DNA of 64,000 nucleotides from Polytrichum commune (lineage: Eukaryota; Streptophyta; Polytrichopsida; Polytrichales; Polytrichaceae): NCBI GenBank assembly GCA_950295325.1, contig OX485806.1, positions 17,422,001 through 17,486,000 on the forward strand, read 5' to 3'. Shown in pieces: positions 24,101 to 34,238 of this stretch. Within the stretch, counting starts at the first letter, position 1. Each line of letters opens with the position of its first letter. Position numbers and translations under genes: made by a program. The notes below the pieces were generated by a model. It saw only the letters and a program-made list of their open reading frames with translations. It was not told the origin of the DNA and searched no databases.

Positions 24101-26188
24101 CTTAGTCCATGTTGATACTTTCCTTTCTGAAGTGCTTACAATCAATAAGGGCAACTCCTTATGCTCTTTAAGAATTCAAGGCTTCAAATTTGTGAGACAA
24201 ACCGTATAATCTGCAACCTACGATGTTTTGAAATCCCATGTTGGAAGATTATTATCTGGAGATGGAATTGAAATGGCATGGTTGAAACCTTTGGATTAAA
24301 TATTTTATTGGCAGGTACTCACAAGGTAAATCATGGTGGACACTTGGTGATAACTGGGAATCAACAGTCATTTTCTTCACCATATATTGTCAGTTTATCA
24401 CCTCTGCTTTCGTCTTCACAATTGGATCCATGTTTCGGCGAGCTGCTTGTCGCAACTATCTTCTCCTGGTACGTTCATCTTGCAGCCTTGAGAAAGTCCT
24501 TTTTAAGGCCTAGTAACTCACAGGTTGTGTCTTTTCCAGATATCCAAATTACAGGTATTTAGTGTGGACAACACTAATTTTATCATGGGAAAGAAAGTGG
24601 GTTAAATAGAGGTGATTTAGAGCTGCTTGAATGTTGACCAATCAATCCTTTAGGATACATGAACATCCTTACTTTCACTAGCCCACAGTAATTTGTCACT
24701 TAACCATAACTTGTGTAGCTGTAACGAGAATAGATATACAGGTTCTTGTTCCTTCTAGTCTCACAGACCATTGTGACATTGTAATATAGGTAACCTTCTT
24801 TTTGTGAGATGGGTGTGTCATCCAATTTATAACTAAATATTATCTTTTTTTTCCCTCCATGTGAAGGTTTCTTGGACAGGCATCTTCGCACTCATTTCCG
24901 TGGTGTTGCTGCTCCCCCCCAGTTCATTCACTCATATGTGGCATGTTGCAAGTGAGGAGTTTAATGGCCCTAATTCTACATCCGATGTATGGTTAGCTTA
25001 CCAGGTAACAGAAGCGCACCTTTTTGTTAACTCTTGGTTATAGAAAAAATTGAAGACATTGAGATGACCTCGAGGCTGATACTTGGTACCCAAAGCTGCC
25101 AACTTTTGGGCTATGGTATGCGGGGCTATAACAGACACTTCCAATCCACATACACTTTTGGCTGTTGGATGGGATCATAGATTGTCTCATCCAGTTAGCA
25201 ACTGTGAATCATGAAGGTTTTCGTTTCAAGTGTTGAAACTAGAGTTGAGATGCAAAAGTTATAAGAGGTCAAAGTGAAAATTATTGTCTCTTTAAGAGAT
25301 CTCATAGGCCCTCTCAATTGTGTAAATTACCGACCTAGAATAGTGTCCTTATTATGAGCACATAGTCCAATCTCATTGTAACACATGTCTTTTTGGTCTC
25401 TGTTCTTAATCACAGCCTTGCCATATACCACTCAAATTTAGGCGTCTGCATAAGACTAGTGTTTGATTAAGGCCTGCATACACTAAATATCTGTAATTTG
25501 ATGCACAAATGAATTTAGTGTTTGATTGTTTTCATGTGATCTAATTATTTTATGTACAAGCTACTCCTACTTTAGAAGTTTTCAAAATATAGGGTGCTCA
25601 ATACCTCAATCTTCTCCAAAATATTCCAGTCACGTTTATGTAATAAGCGGACTGCCAAAACAACTGTGAAGTGGAATGAAACAAACCATGTGATGGATAC
25701 GTTGCAGGCCCATGGAGGAGCTCCAAGCCCAGGAATGTCATTCTTATTTCGACTTAAGCTATGGTTCATCATAATAGCGAACATGATCATCGTCGCCCTC
25801 TGGCAGAAGGTTAGCTTTACGATTTGTTGAAAATGCACCATGTAAATTACATCCAAAGTGTCAACTCTAGTCATGGACTGTTTAACATCAGTATATAGAA
25901 AAACACTCGAGCAACCAAACATCTTCTTGAAGAAAGGGATCTACCATTACTGATGTTGACAAATATGTACACATGAATTTGTCAAATGGTCTGATATATG
26001 TGAGCCTATTAGGTGTTAATTTGGTATAAATGTCCCACCATCATGAGTATGACAGTGAGGTATGCTATTTGCAAGTATGGAATGACTCATTGGATGGTTT
26101 TGTACTGCCACAGGTGGTGGTTGAAGGCCCAGGTGCAAAGTTTCTACGCCAAAAATTTCCTTCTTCAACCCCTAAGTTTCTCTTGTAA
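12107..26188 (+). CDS. P5B-type cation/polyamine-transporting P-type ATPase (ATP13A2/Ypk9 family), 22 coding exons
   Basis: Coding exons by splice sites and frame: 12107-12604, 13452-13646, 14031-14201, 14797-15060, 15293-15431, 16135-16329, 16459-16604, 17166-17297, 17728-18003, 18813-19004, 19592-19707, 19962-20112, 20379-20497, 21035-21248, 22036-22194, 22888-23009, 23183-23291, 23587-23723, 24315-24468, 24867-25004, 25708-25809, 26114-26188. All introns are GT-AG and all phases agree, giving 1267 aa, close to the usual P5B length. N-terminal hydrophobic segments lie near residues 31-51, 113-135 and 167-185. The actuator loop is TGEA (433-436), M4 has SPLLP (561-565), the phosphorylation site is DKTGTLT (604-610), then KGS (736-738), MVTGDN (830-835) and the hinge GMCGDGGND (951-959). 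M6 keeps the FFID aspartate (1044). Relatives export polyamines from lysosome or vacuole; that role here is inference. Exon 2 could end at 13640 instead. The start gives the first P5B-like N-terminus. Confidence 0.93.
12605..13451 (+). repeat. Intron 1 built from a tandem duplication that copied the 3' splice site
   Basis: Copy 1 runs from about 12612 to 13000 and copy 2 from about 13001 to 13451. Shared blocks include AGGTCTCTAAGAAA, TTTTCCTGATTACAGCA, AGATACTACTTACAC and AAATTTGTTTGGGTGATC. Each copy ends in a TTTCAG acceptor followed by GTTTTCTT. After the first (13000) the frame hits a stop within six codons; after the second (13451) it continues into exon 2. The offset is about 395-450 bp. 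Confidence 0.85.
13720..13952. mobile_element. MITE family D in ATPase intron 2
   Basis: About 233 bp with inverted ends: left GAGAGAGGGAATCGTGC and right the complement of GAGAGGGAATTGTCGC, both followed by TACCTCT-like sequence. Related copies are at 40210-40452 and 48642-48876, with half a copy at 60652-60780. It is non-coding and ends before the exon 3 acceptor at 14030. Confidence 0.75.
14310..14560 (-). repeat. Family E repeat, half copy, in ATPase intron 3
   Basis: Shares GGTCACTCTTCTT, TAAGAACGGA and AGGGCC..TGTG blocks with the right arm of the foldback element at 29512-30255. One arm only. Confidence 0.6.
15520..15745 (+). repeat. Family E repeat, half copy, in ATPase intron 5
   Basis: Carries the family phrases AGACATGTGTCTTTATGGTG and ACCACTCAAATTT followed by AGCCAGATAA. 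It is closest to the copy at 47505-47795, with which it also shares the sequence in front. Confidence 0.6.
15785..16030 (+). repeat. Family F foldback repeat, half copy, in ATPase intron 5
   Basis: Matches the right arm of the complete element at 16706-17045: GCATGCCAAAA..GAG, TTTGACCCTCAATAAACG, TCAAACCTCCA and CTCCAAGCATGCACT. Confidence 0.65.
16706..17045. mobile_element. Foldback element, family F, complete, in ATPase intron 7
   Basis: Two arms of about 165 bp in opposite orientation meet near 16865. Left: TTGGAGTTGGTGTGGAGGTT and TCAGTTCATTGAGGGCCAA. Right: their complements as TTTGGCCCTCAATGAACTGA and AACCTCCAAACCAACTCCAA. The outer ends resemble ATAGAGTT..CAATAGGACTTTTGG. It lies wholly within the intron and should form a large RNA hairpin if transcribed. 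Confidence 0.8.
17385..17500 (-). repeat. Family G repeat fragment in ATPase intron 8
   Basis: Complement-related to the repeats at 30885-31075 and 31668-31860: shared words include GACTTGTCAT, CACCAAGTGTCAT and GTGGGCCACACTAAAT. Confidence 0.55.
18078..18325. mobile_element. Stowaway-like (Tc1/mariner) MITE in ATPase intron 9
   Basis: 248 bp flanked by TA on both sides (18076-18077 and 18326-18327). The right end, complemented, is CTCCCTCCCCGTCCCAAAAT; the left end is CTCTTTGTCCCAAAATGATT; both continue into GATTGTCCA. CTCCCTCCGTCCC-like ends with a TA target site are the established hallmark of plant Stowaway MITEs. Non-coding. Confidence 0.85.
22171..22660 (+). repeat. Tandem duplication spanning the exon 15 / intron 15 junction
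   Basis: Copy 1 starts in the exon at CCTTTCACCTCCAAGGCCA (22171); copy 2 at CCTTTCACCTCCAAGACCA (22400), offset 229 bp. Both continue through a GT donor into GCATACTTTCTTAGG, then ACTACTACAAA-like and AAGTGAGA.GGTGTATGGA blocks. Copy 2 therefore carries a ghost of the exon end with its own donor (ATGGTTAGT). Confidence 0.85.
25118..25480 (+). repeat. Family E repeat, left arm, in ATPase intron 20
   Basis: Shares GACACTTCCAA, TTAGCAACTGTGAATCATGA, GAGTTGAGATGCAAAAGTT and CACATGTCTTTTTGGT with the left arm of 29512-30255. Only one arm is present. Confidence 0.75.
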
Positions 26189-28454
26189 TCTCATGTGATA
26201 TCTTTCCGATTCAAAACTGTATATTTTACACAGACCTGTATGAAGTAGGTCTTTTAATAAGCAACCTAGAGGTATAAAGGTACCCATAAAATCTAAGTTT
26301 GTGTAGCTTAGTGAATACTTCCAGGCATCTAGCTTCAATCTTGCTGAAACGCAGTTGAAGTTTACTACTTATTTTGAGTAGTAGGCTCCATACATTTTTG
26401 AACACACTTGATCAAGCTTGACATGAAACCATTTGAAAGGAGCTTGAATGTAAATAGGCTTAAAGTATTCTTAGATTATTCCTATACAAGCATATAGAAG
26501 GCCCCTGTAAAATGAATTTACTTCCACTAAACATGATCATTGGAACAGTCTTGGCTCTTTGGATTTCTGTACTGAGATTGGCATTCCACTGAATGTGAAA
26601 GACACCAGAATTGACATAGATATTCAGTCTGCTTCAATTCAATTCAATTCAATCCAGACATGCAAAGAGGAACCTCTTTTGGTGAAGTGGATAGGTATTG
26701 TATAACAGATTCTAATTGAGTACATCTGCAATTTGCTATAATTATATACTCATAACCCTACATTGTCGTCATTGTTATCAAAAAGAGAGGGACTGATGTA
26801 TAATTGTAATTACCTGCCCTGCACCTGTTGTTGTCTTCTGCTGGACACAAGGTAAGGTTGCAGGTTTTAGATTTTCCACCCCATCAAACAATCAAGGCTT
26901 TGTGAGGGGAGCAGTGGGTACAGATAGAGCAAGCTGCTGTAAACTGCAGGAAAGAAGTACCCATATCTTTCAAGTACGGGTTTCAGGACGATTTTTGGAG
27001 GTACTGCAACTAAGTAATGTAGAATTTGAAACAATTCACCCTCATGGCTGAAAAACGCCTCTTCGGCTTCACACAAGTCTAATGTTGGAGCCTTCCTATA
27101 CTGTAGCTTAATTTCTACTGCAAACATGGTGGCAAATGTCTGGTGAATGCCCAGTGAATGTAAGGTTTATTGCCCTAAATGTTCTTCGAGCACTGGCTGG
27201 AAGAGTGCTCGGATAGGTGGCATGCTTACCAGTTGATTTTTAGTGCACCCTACCACTATGGTCCACTCAATCATAGTGGGTGGGAGTAATCGGGTGAACC
27301 AATTATATTCAATCAACCTGTATGGGAACCTAGGGGCTTGCTCTTGGGAGAGAATAGGTGCAAGTGAGTTTATGCGCTCCCATTCAAGGTGTTCATCTTA
27401 AAAGGAGACAAAATTCTTCGAGGTCTCTCTAATTCTTGTGATTTTCATTTCGGTATTACATATCAAATTAGACTAACCTGAGGATGAAGCAACACCATAT
27501 TTCATGCCAGTGGCAATATCTGAGTCATCTCTCTCACCTGAATTGGTTGCAACCAAACAACTCAGTATCAGTTCAGGGGCTGCAGTTTATAATAATAGTG
27601 CTCGATCCCGTATCTAGATATATTGCAGTGCACTGCATGGCATTAGTACATTGAGGAGATATTGCAATATCACATGACACATCAATTCATAGCTGATGAG
27701 AGACTTGAATCAAATCTTATGAGCGAGAAGCGATCCTCTTCTCCTTTTACAGGGCGTCCTAGCAATCTCTGAAGGGGTAAGCTGGGGCCGGAATGTGATT
27801 GTGATGGGAGAACCAGAGAAGCGCAATATTTGGTAACAGAGGACACAGATTTTCATCAAGTGACCCCTTCATGACCTAGCTCACAGACAATGAAGGGGAG
27901 CTCTGAAAAAAATCTGGGACCTGATTTGAGATACGTATCCAGCAAAGATTATACAAATCATCTGAGCCTGTGGCAGTCATGGAGAATATATACTCAACTT
28001 GCATCATGATGCATGTGAAAAGTAAGAAGGGAAAGGTTGACAATATTCTAAGTCCACCAGTAGAAAACCCAGAGCATGGGACTGGAGCAGAGTTGCAGGG
28101 CAGGTACTGGCAAGCCTTTGTTTCTGCATAAATATATTTATTTATTTATTTATATATTTATCATCGAGAGTAGAACCGTATCCACCTTTAGACAGATGGT
28201 GGCCCAAGATTAAGTATTTGATTAACAACCACAGGAGTCACATAACATTATTAAGCAAGCTTTTGTGTTCTGCGGCTGGGCATAACCATGTAATCATCCC
28301 CTCATTACACTGGAAACTTGTTGCATTAGAGATTGCAGCTAGCACTTTACTATGTATAGAAAGATGACCATGTCAGTTTGCAAAACTGACATGTCAGTAT
28401 TAATGTTATGCAAAACTCCTGGTGATCAAAATAGAAGAGTGCAAGGCATGTGGC
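26189..28454. other. 3' flank of the ATPase gene, no gene seen
   Basis: The ATPase 3' UTR should start here. An AATAAG word near 26254 is a possible polyadenylation signal. An 86-codon minus-strand frame (26867-27127) is unrecognised. A short TTTA-rich microsatellite lies near 28131-28160. Confidence 0.5.
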
Positions 28455-28835
28455 CATGTTGTGGGAACCATCAACTCCATTGGCAATTTTGGGCCGTTGG
28501 ATCACATCGGGAATTATCTCATTCGATTAGCAATAATTGCAAATCATGAAGGTTGTCATTTTAAGATCTAGAATTAGAGTTGAGATGCAAAAGTTTTAAG
28601 AGGTCCAAACAAAGATTCTCTTTCTTTTTCTTCGGGTGATGCCATAAGCCCTCCTAATTGTTAATCATTGGATCTAGAATAGTGTCTATATCTTGATCAC
28701 ATAGTCCGATCTCATCATGACATATGCCTTTTTGGTGTCCATTCTCAACAAACCTTGCTATAGACCACTCCATAGGTGTTTGCTAGGAAGAGTGACCAGA
28801 TAAGGTCCACATACCTTATCGTACATTCAAGTGTG
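28455..28835 (+). repeat. Family E repeat, left arm
   Basis: Contains CGTTGGATCACATC, GCAAATCATGAAGGTTGTC, GAGTTGAGATGCAAAAGTTT and TGCCTTTTTGGTGTCCATTC, diagnostic of the family. Only one arm is present. Confidence 0.7.
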
Positions 28836-29511
28836 GTTGGGCACATCTTTGCGTGAATTCAATTTCCACATCATCTTTAAGAGGTTCCAACCAAATCACA
28901 TGACGACATGCGCATTTTGGCAAAATAAATAAATAATTTCACCCCTAATCTGACTTAACGTACATCTAGGGTAATATGTTTCAGGAAAATCTTGGGTTAC
29001 CCTCACCCATCTTAACCTTGAGAATGATGTATTGGAATGCTTCACCTAGTGGTTTCGATGCATTGTTGTGTGTATATCTTCTTCTCCTGAGCAGCTATGG
29101 AGGCAAATGAGGGAAGGTACCCAAAGCACGGGGGAGAAGAGAGGGACAGTCCAGGCGGAGTAATGGAAGAGTCAGAAGCGAAGGACACCGTTATTTGCAG
29201 GCGTGGGAAGGCTGAAGCACTGGTCTGCCATGTGATTTGCACCTCCACTTTCCCTTTGACTCATCTCTGACCACCTACTAGACCAGCTCCCTCATGCATC
29301 ACTTAGTTTGAATACTCTTCCCATACCCGTGACCCCATCCACTGTGTAACCTTGAAAACAATCAGAGTTCCACAAACATTTTCCCAGATGGGCATCATTT
29401 TGATCTGAGTACCCTAGCCTGTCTCGTGAGGCACAGAGAGTCTGAGCGGATGTCTGCTGCATCCACGTGAGCTGGGGAAATCAGACAAGATGGGATAATA
29501 CCTAAGGTAAG
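28836..29511. other. Intergenic, no gene seen
   Basis: No coding signal or RNA gene recognised. A minus-strand 68-codon frame near 29042 has no family features. Confidence 0.5.
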
Positions 29512-30255
29512 CAGGCCTATAATGGACACTTCCAACTCCACATACACCTTTGGCCATTGGATGAGATTGCAAACTGTTTCATCTAGTTAGCAATCGTGAA
29601 TCATGAAGATTGTTGTTTCAAGTGTCAAAATAGGAGATGAAATGTAAAAGTTACACGAGGTCAAAGTGAAGGTTATTTTTTCTCTTTAGTCAAACACATA
29701 GGGCCTCCCAACTATATTAATTATTTAGAATGATGTTCATATTTGGAGTACATGATCCAATCTCATTGTAACACATGTTTTTTTGGTGTCCATTTTTAAC
29801 TCACAAACCTTGTCATATACCATTGCCTTAGAGGTGTTTGCATAAGACTAGTGTTTGACTAATGCCCTTATACCTTATGTAAGGTATGCAAGCCTTACGT
29901 GGTCACTCTTCTTACTTGGACTAAGTGGTATAAGACAAGATTCTAGGTAAGAACGGATACCAAAAGAGACACATGTCACAATGAGATAGGTACTTTGCAT
30001 ATAGACAGCATTCTAGGTTCAATAGTGAATAGAATTTGGAGGGCCGATGTGGCAGATGTTTAAGAAGATCAAGAATCTCCACTTTGACGTAGGGCTTTAA
30101 CTTCTAGGGCTCGTGAAATTACGATTATGATGAAACTGATAATGACAGGTTGGATTTGCAATTGCTAGCCAGATGAGATAGTAACTTATTTCCCGATCCG
30201 ATCCACCTGTCAAGATTGTTTGTGGAGTTGGAAGTGCCCACAAAGTAGGGCCACA
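29512..30255. mobile_element. Foldback element, family E, complete
   Basis: A 740-bp near-palindrome. The left end is GGCCTATAATGGACACTTCC followed by AACTCCACA; the right end, complemented, is GGCCCTACTTTGTGGGCACT followed by TCCAACTCCACA. The arms meet near 29880 at a TTATGTAAGG-type centre. Half copies sit at 14310, 15520, 25118, 28455, 43160, 45050, 45404 and 47505, making this the most frequent repeat in the window. No protein-coding capacity. Confidence 0.8.
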
Positions 30256-30442
30256 CTTGTTAATTTCATTCTATTGACTGATGAGTTGCGAGGTTGAAGC
30301 TGGCCAGAAGCTCAAGTTGCAACCTATGGGTTGTTGAGTTCTCCCTTGGTTGGCCCGGCTCGTCAAATCTGTCACTCTTGTTATTACAGCTATTGTTAAG
30401 CATGTAAAACAAAGTCTAGGAAGATCCTTGTGAAGGTTAGCA

Positions 30443-30860
30443 GAAGCAAGCTTACTTGCAGTGCACCATTTTTTAGTTGAATGGGTAGAAAGCATGTATC
30501 TAGGAAGAGGGCTAATTTGGGCTAGACTGCTCAAGCAATGTTGTTATTTGATGCAGGCCCTCAACTCAGGCTCTCGGTGAGGAGTCAAGCTAAAAGTGCG
30601 TTGATGGTGATCCCCTGCATACAATACAGCTTGAAGGGTAACTTGGGAAAAGCCAGTATGACAAACCATAAGCAAGGTTGTTTGGAGTGCATCATAATTT
30701 ACTTCAATGGGTAGAAAGCATCTAGCAAGAGGACGAATTTGAGGTAAACTGAAACGGAATCAAGGTCACAAACTGAAAATATCGAGAGTTGTGTGGTTGC
30801 TTGACGTTGATGATCCCCTAGCTGCAGTACAGCCTGGAGGGTAACTTGGAAGAGCTACTC
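30443..30860 (+). repeat. Tandem duplication, about 210-225 bp unit
   Basis: Both units share GCAAG..T..TTG.AGTGCA, AATGGGTAGAAAGCAT and GGTAACTTGG preceded by TGATCCCCT..ATACAGC. Copy 1 is about 30443-30658 and copy 2 about 30671-30860. Non-coding. Confidence 0.7.
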
Positions 30861-30884
30861 TACACATCTGATTTCGTGTAGCCC

Positions 30885-31860
30885 GCACTATTCACCTTTG
30901 ACCCACACTAGTTAACTTGCAATCACTGTGTGGCAACTATAGATCTTCATAGAGTGTCACATGACACAACTTGGTGCTTCATGACAAGTCACAAAACCCA
31001 CTCTGGTCAACATAGCACACCAATTTCATGCTGCACTTAATCAAATGTTAAGTATAGTTAGAATGACGAAGTTTGTTATAAGTTTGCTTTGCTCCTAAAA
31101 ACAAGTAGGGCACATGCAAGCTTGTCTCTTGGATGTCAATGTTGTGTTGTGGTCTTATATGTACACTCTAAACTCCGTGATATCAACCTCCTTAATGTCA
31201 CTCCTTCTCTTATATCCCGAAACCCTAGGGAATGGATGTTCTTAGTTTAAATATTGCTCTTTATTGTCACGTTTTCCTCCCATATATCATGGGTTTTGAC
31301 ATTAAAATAAACCACCAAAGAGTTCACCCCACATGCTCACACGCATTACGTTATCATCATTGTAATTATTGTCATCATTGCAATGTTGACTTTGTGTCAA
31401 TCCACAATGTCACATGCACTTTGGTTGTCACAAGCATGATATTATGGAGTTTAGAATGTATTTGTTTGTCACTCTCTTCATCTCACGCTACGTGGACGCC
31501 AAAGTACAAGTCCACAAACCAACATCAACCACTAATACTCTCACTAGACACACAAGTTTTCTAACGTAAGGGGCTTGAAGGAAGCATAGTTACAACATTT
31601 GATTGATCAAATGTTCAAAAATGTCAGTTTGAAGTATGATTCATGCATTTCACCACACTAAACATCTAATTAAGTGTGGCCCACACTATTCATCGTCGAC
31701 GTAAATTAATTGTCTTGGAATCACATGGTGACAACTAAAGAAAGAGAGGTGTCACATGGCACTTAATGCTACATGACAAGCCACAAAGACCACTCTATTT
31801 AACATGGCATACCAAAATTAAAGCCACATTAAATGAGACTTAGTATAGCTAGCAGTGCAA
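30885..31860 (+). repeat. Family G repeat pair flanking a unique spacer
   Basis: Copies at about 30885-31075 and 31668-31860 share CACACTA, GTGTCACATG, TACATGACAAG-like and CACAAA..CCACTCT blocks. The spacer (31076-31667) holds a 110-codon frame (31232-31564) with no recognisable domain. Confidence 0.6.
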
Positions 31861-32779
31861 AAACTGGTGCTAGTCATCAGGTTGATAGTTGCAAGGACGG
31901 TAACCCCTAACCTTAAGAACTGTGACCCACATTCGTTATTTGTTGCATTAACAATCGTGGACGTATGGGGTTAGAGTAAATGCAAAATTGGCAATCACTT
32001 CCGCCATTCAAGGTAAAAATATACATTCTCATGCATCAGATGTTCAGTGCAGTGCAATGCAGCAATCACCGCAATTACCCACACTAACTGCTGCATCGAC
32101 ATACAAGTCACCGCAAGAATATCATAGGAATAACCTCGGCAGTAATAACCTTCAACCAGAACACATCGGTACGGTATGTTTGCCAAAAGCAAACATGTGA
32201 TTTCATATTGACACCACCGACAGATTCCCTATCTAAATTCCACACGCATTTGCAGTCAGCAGCAATGACTAACATATTTGTGCAGTATTAAATCACAGGA
32301 AGGTGATCTGAAAGATACAAATACGTCTCTGAGTACACACTGCCAATTTCAATTCGTCTCGAGAAGGTCTTCATAGGATTATGTCAGGCGGGTGGAGATT
32401 ACAGGATGTAGGTTTAAACCACATATATCGGTTCGCTATTTCTTCATATGGTTATGTAGCTGAAGAAGTGCGACGATAGCCTTCCAATTCACATGGGGAT
32501 GTATGTAAATGAAACTAAAAGATTGGTGTTTCAGTGGGCAATAGACGCAGCTTTAATATTTGGAACACCATGGGCCGCGGAAGTTTAGTCTAGTGGGTCA
32601 CTCAAACAATTGATGATATCATTGAATCAAGAGTGTAATGTTTTACGGATACTAATCTGGTCCTAATAGGAAAAGGATGGAGTTGGGAATCGGTTATTGA
32701 GCCTTAAACATGGATAAATTCATATTCTGGGGTTTGTACTACCCTCAGATCTGAAAGACACATAAATGAGGATCACCCT
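31861..32779. other. Intergenic, no gene seen
   Basis: No gene recognised on either strand; short frames at 31988-32200 overlap on both strands and look random. Confidence 0.5.
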
Positions 32780-33500
32780 GCTTCCTGCACGTCCTTACTA
32801 TATACAAAAGCTTTGGTCAAGAGATTCAAACCGGAATAATGTTTCAATTTGTTTCCAAGTCGACAGCCTGAGTGCCATTGACCCCTAAACTTAAATTGAT
32901 GGCACCTAAATGTATCCAATGACGCAAAGGTAGAAGAAATTACCAAAAAGTGGCGAGTTTCAACATTACCTGAGCCAGTGTATGAAGCAGTGAGTGCGGA
33001 TACCAACTTGGCGAAGGAGGCTCACATGGCTGATCTGAACAAAAGCTTGAAAACAATAAATGCTTGAACTGAATAGGTGCAACCAAGAAATGTTTGAACG
33101 ACCGAGCTTTATATTTGTAAGAGGATCAGAATCTGCCGAATCCCAGACATCGAGACTTGAAATTTTGACCTACGTTGCCTTCACATGCTCTCCATATCCT
33201 AGTTCAGCTGACATCTAGATGGCAGGCAATTGCGCCGAATGACAAAAAGAGAAGGAAATATACCAAAGGAGGCAAGCTCGTATCATCATAGCAGGAATCC
33301 AAATTGACGCAACACATACACAAGGTTGACGTCAACAAAACCTCGAAATTATAAAATGTTCGAACTACACAGATCTACTTACCCAGGAAATGTTTGAGGA
33401 ACGGAGCTCTTTGTAATGGGAGGACCAGATTCTTCCAAAATCTGCACGTCCTAATCTTCAGCAAAACTTGACCTACATCCCAATCAGCATAATCTATTGC
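32780..33500. repeat. Degenerate three-copy tandem repeat downstream of the trihelix gene
   Basis: A 300-340 bp unit recurs three times, marked by CTGCACGTCCTTAC (32789) and CTGCACGTCCTAATC (33442) with a diverged middle copy near 33131. Each is followed by an AA..TTTGACCTAC-like word or its remnant. AAGAAATGTTTGA (33086) and AGGAAATGTTTGAGG (33383) repeat in the same register. The copies are diverged and non-coding. Confidence 0.5.
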
Positions 33501-34238
33501 TACAGAAGATGTTGATGCGATTGTACTCAGATTACTACAATAATGTTTTGGAGCATAGTCTTCTGAACACCAAAAAAAGACACACAAGCAACCTGATGAA
33601 AAGTGGATGATGTCAGTGCAATCTGAAAATATCTGTGTGTTCCTACTAGACAGAAATACCGAGTGGGGGACCTCAAAGTCACAAATGTATGACAATCTAA
33701 CGAAACACTTCCACCAGAGTGCTGTGATGATTATTCTACTCAGCCCTGCAACACACTAAGTAGGACTTTCCCCGCTTGTGCTACTAGTACATGTATGATA
33801 CAGAATGAGGTCTCCGATCTTTCTATGCTATTTCTCTCGGAGAGAACTACTCAGAAGAAGCTGTAAGGGTGCTTGACATGCACTTAAGTGCATTCATCGC
33901 AACATTGCTTTTAAACCCCCACTCAAACTGCAGCCTACCACTTGTCGATCTGAAGGCAACGCTTGTATCAGCAGGCCTTGCAAGTGATTTCGTATCAGCG
34001 GCGCCATGATCATTCGGTGTTCCGAATCAAGCAGTTCCAATTTTACCACATGGCTCTCATTGCGTTGAATCAGTATTCGGATCCAAAGACAAAAGTCATT
34101 ACTCTTTGTCGAGAGACTTGTGGATGGCGAGACCTGCTCTTGATAAAGACTGCAAGGCACGACAAAACCGACCTCCGTAGTCTGATATCTGTTGCTTTCG
34201 GTGTGGGGATGCGACATCAATGAGAAAATTATGTACAA

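Noticed and set aside
27751-27774. Possible 24-base micro-exon between CAG and GTAAGC
   Set aside because: Both splice words are present by chance often; the ATPase already ends at 26188 and nothing joins it.
31232-31564. 110-aa plus-strand frame
   Set aside because: Lies between two repeat copies and has no recognisable domain or conserved pattern.
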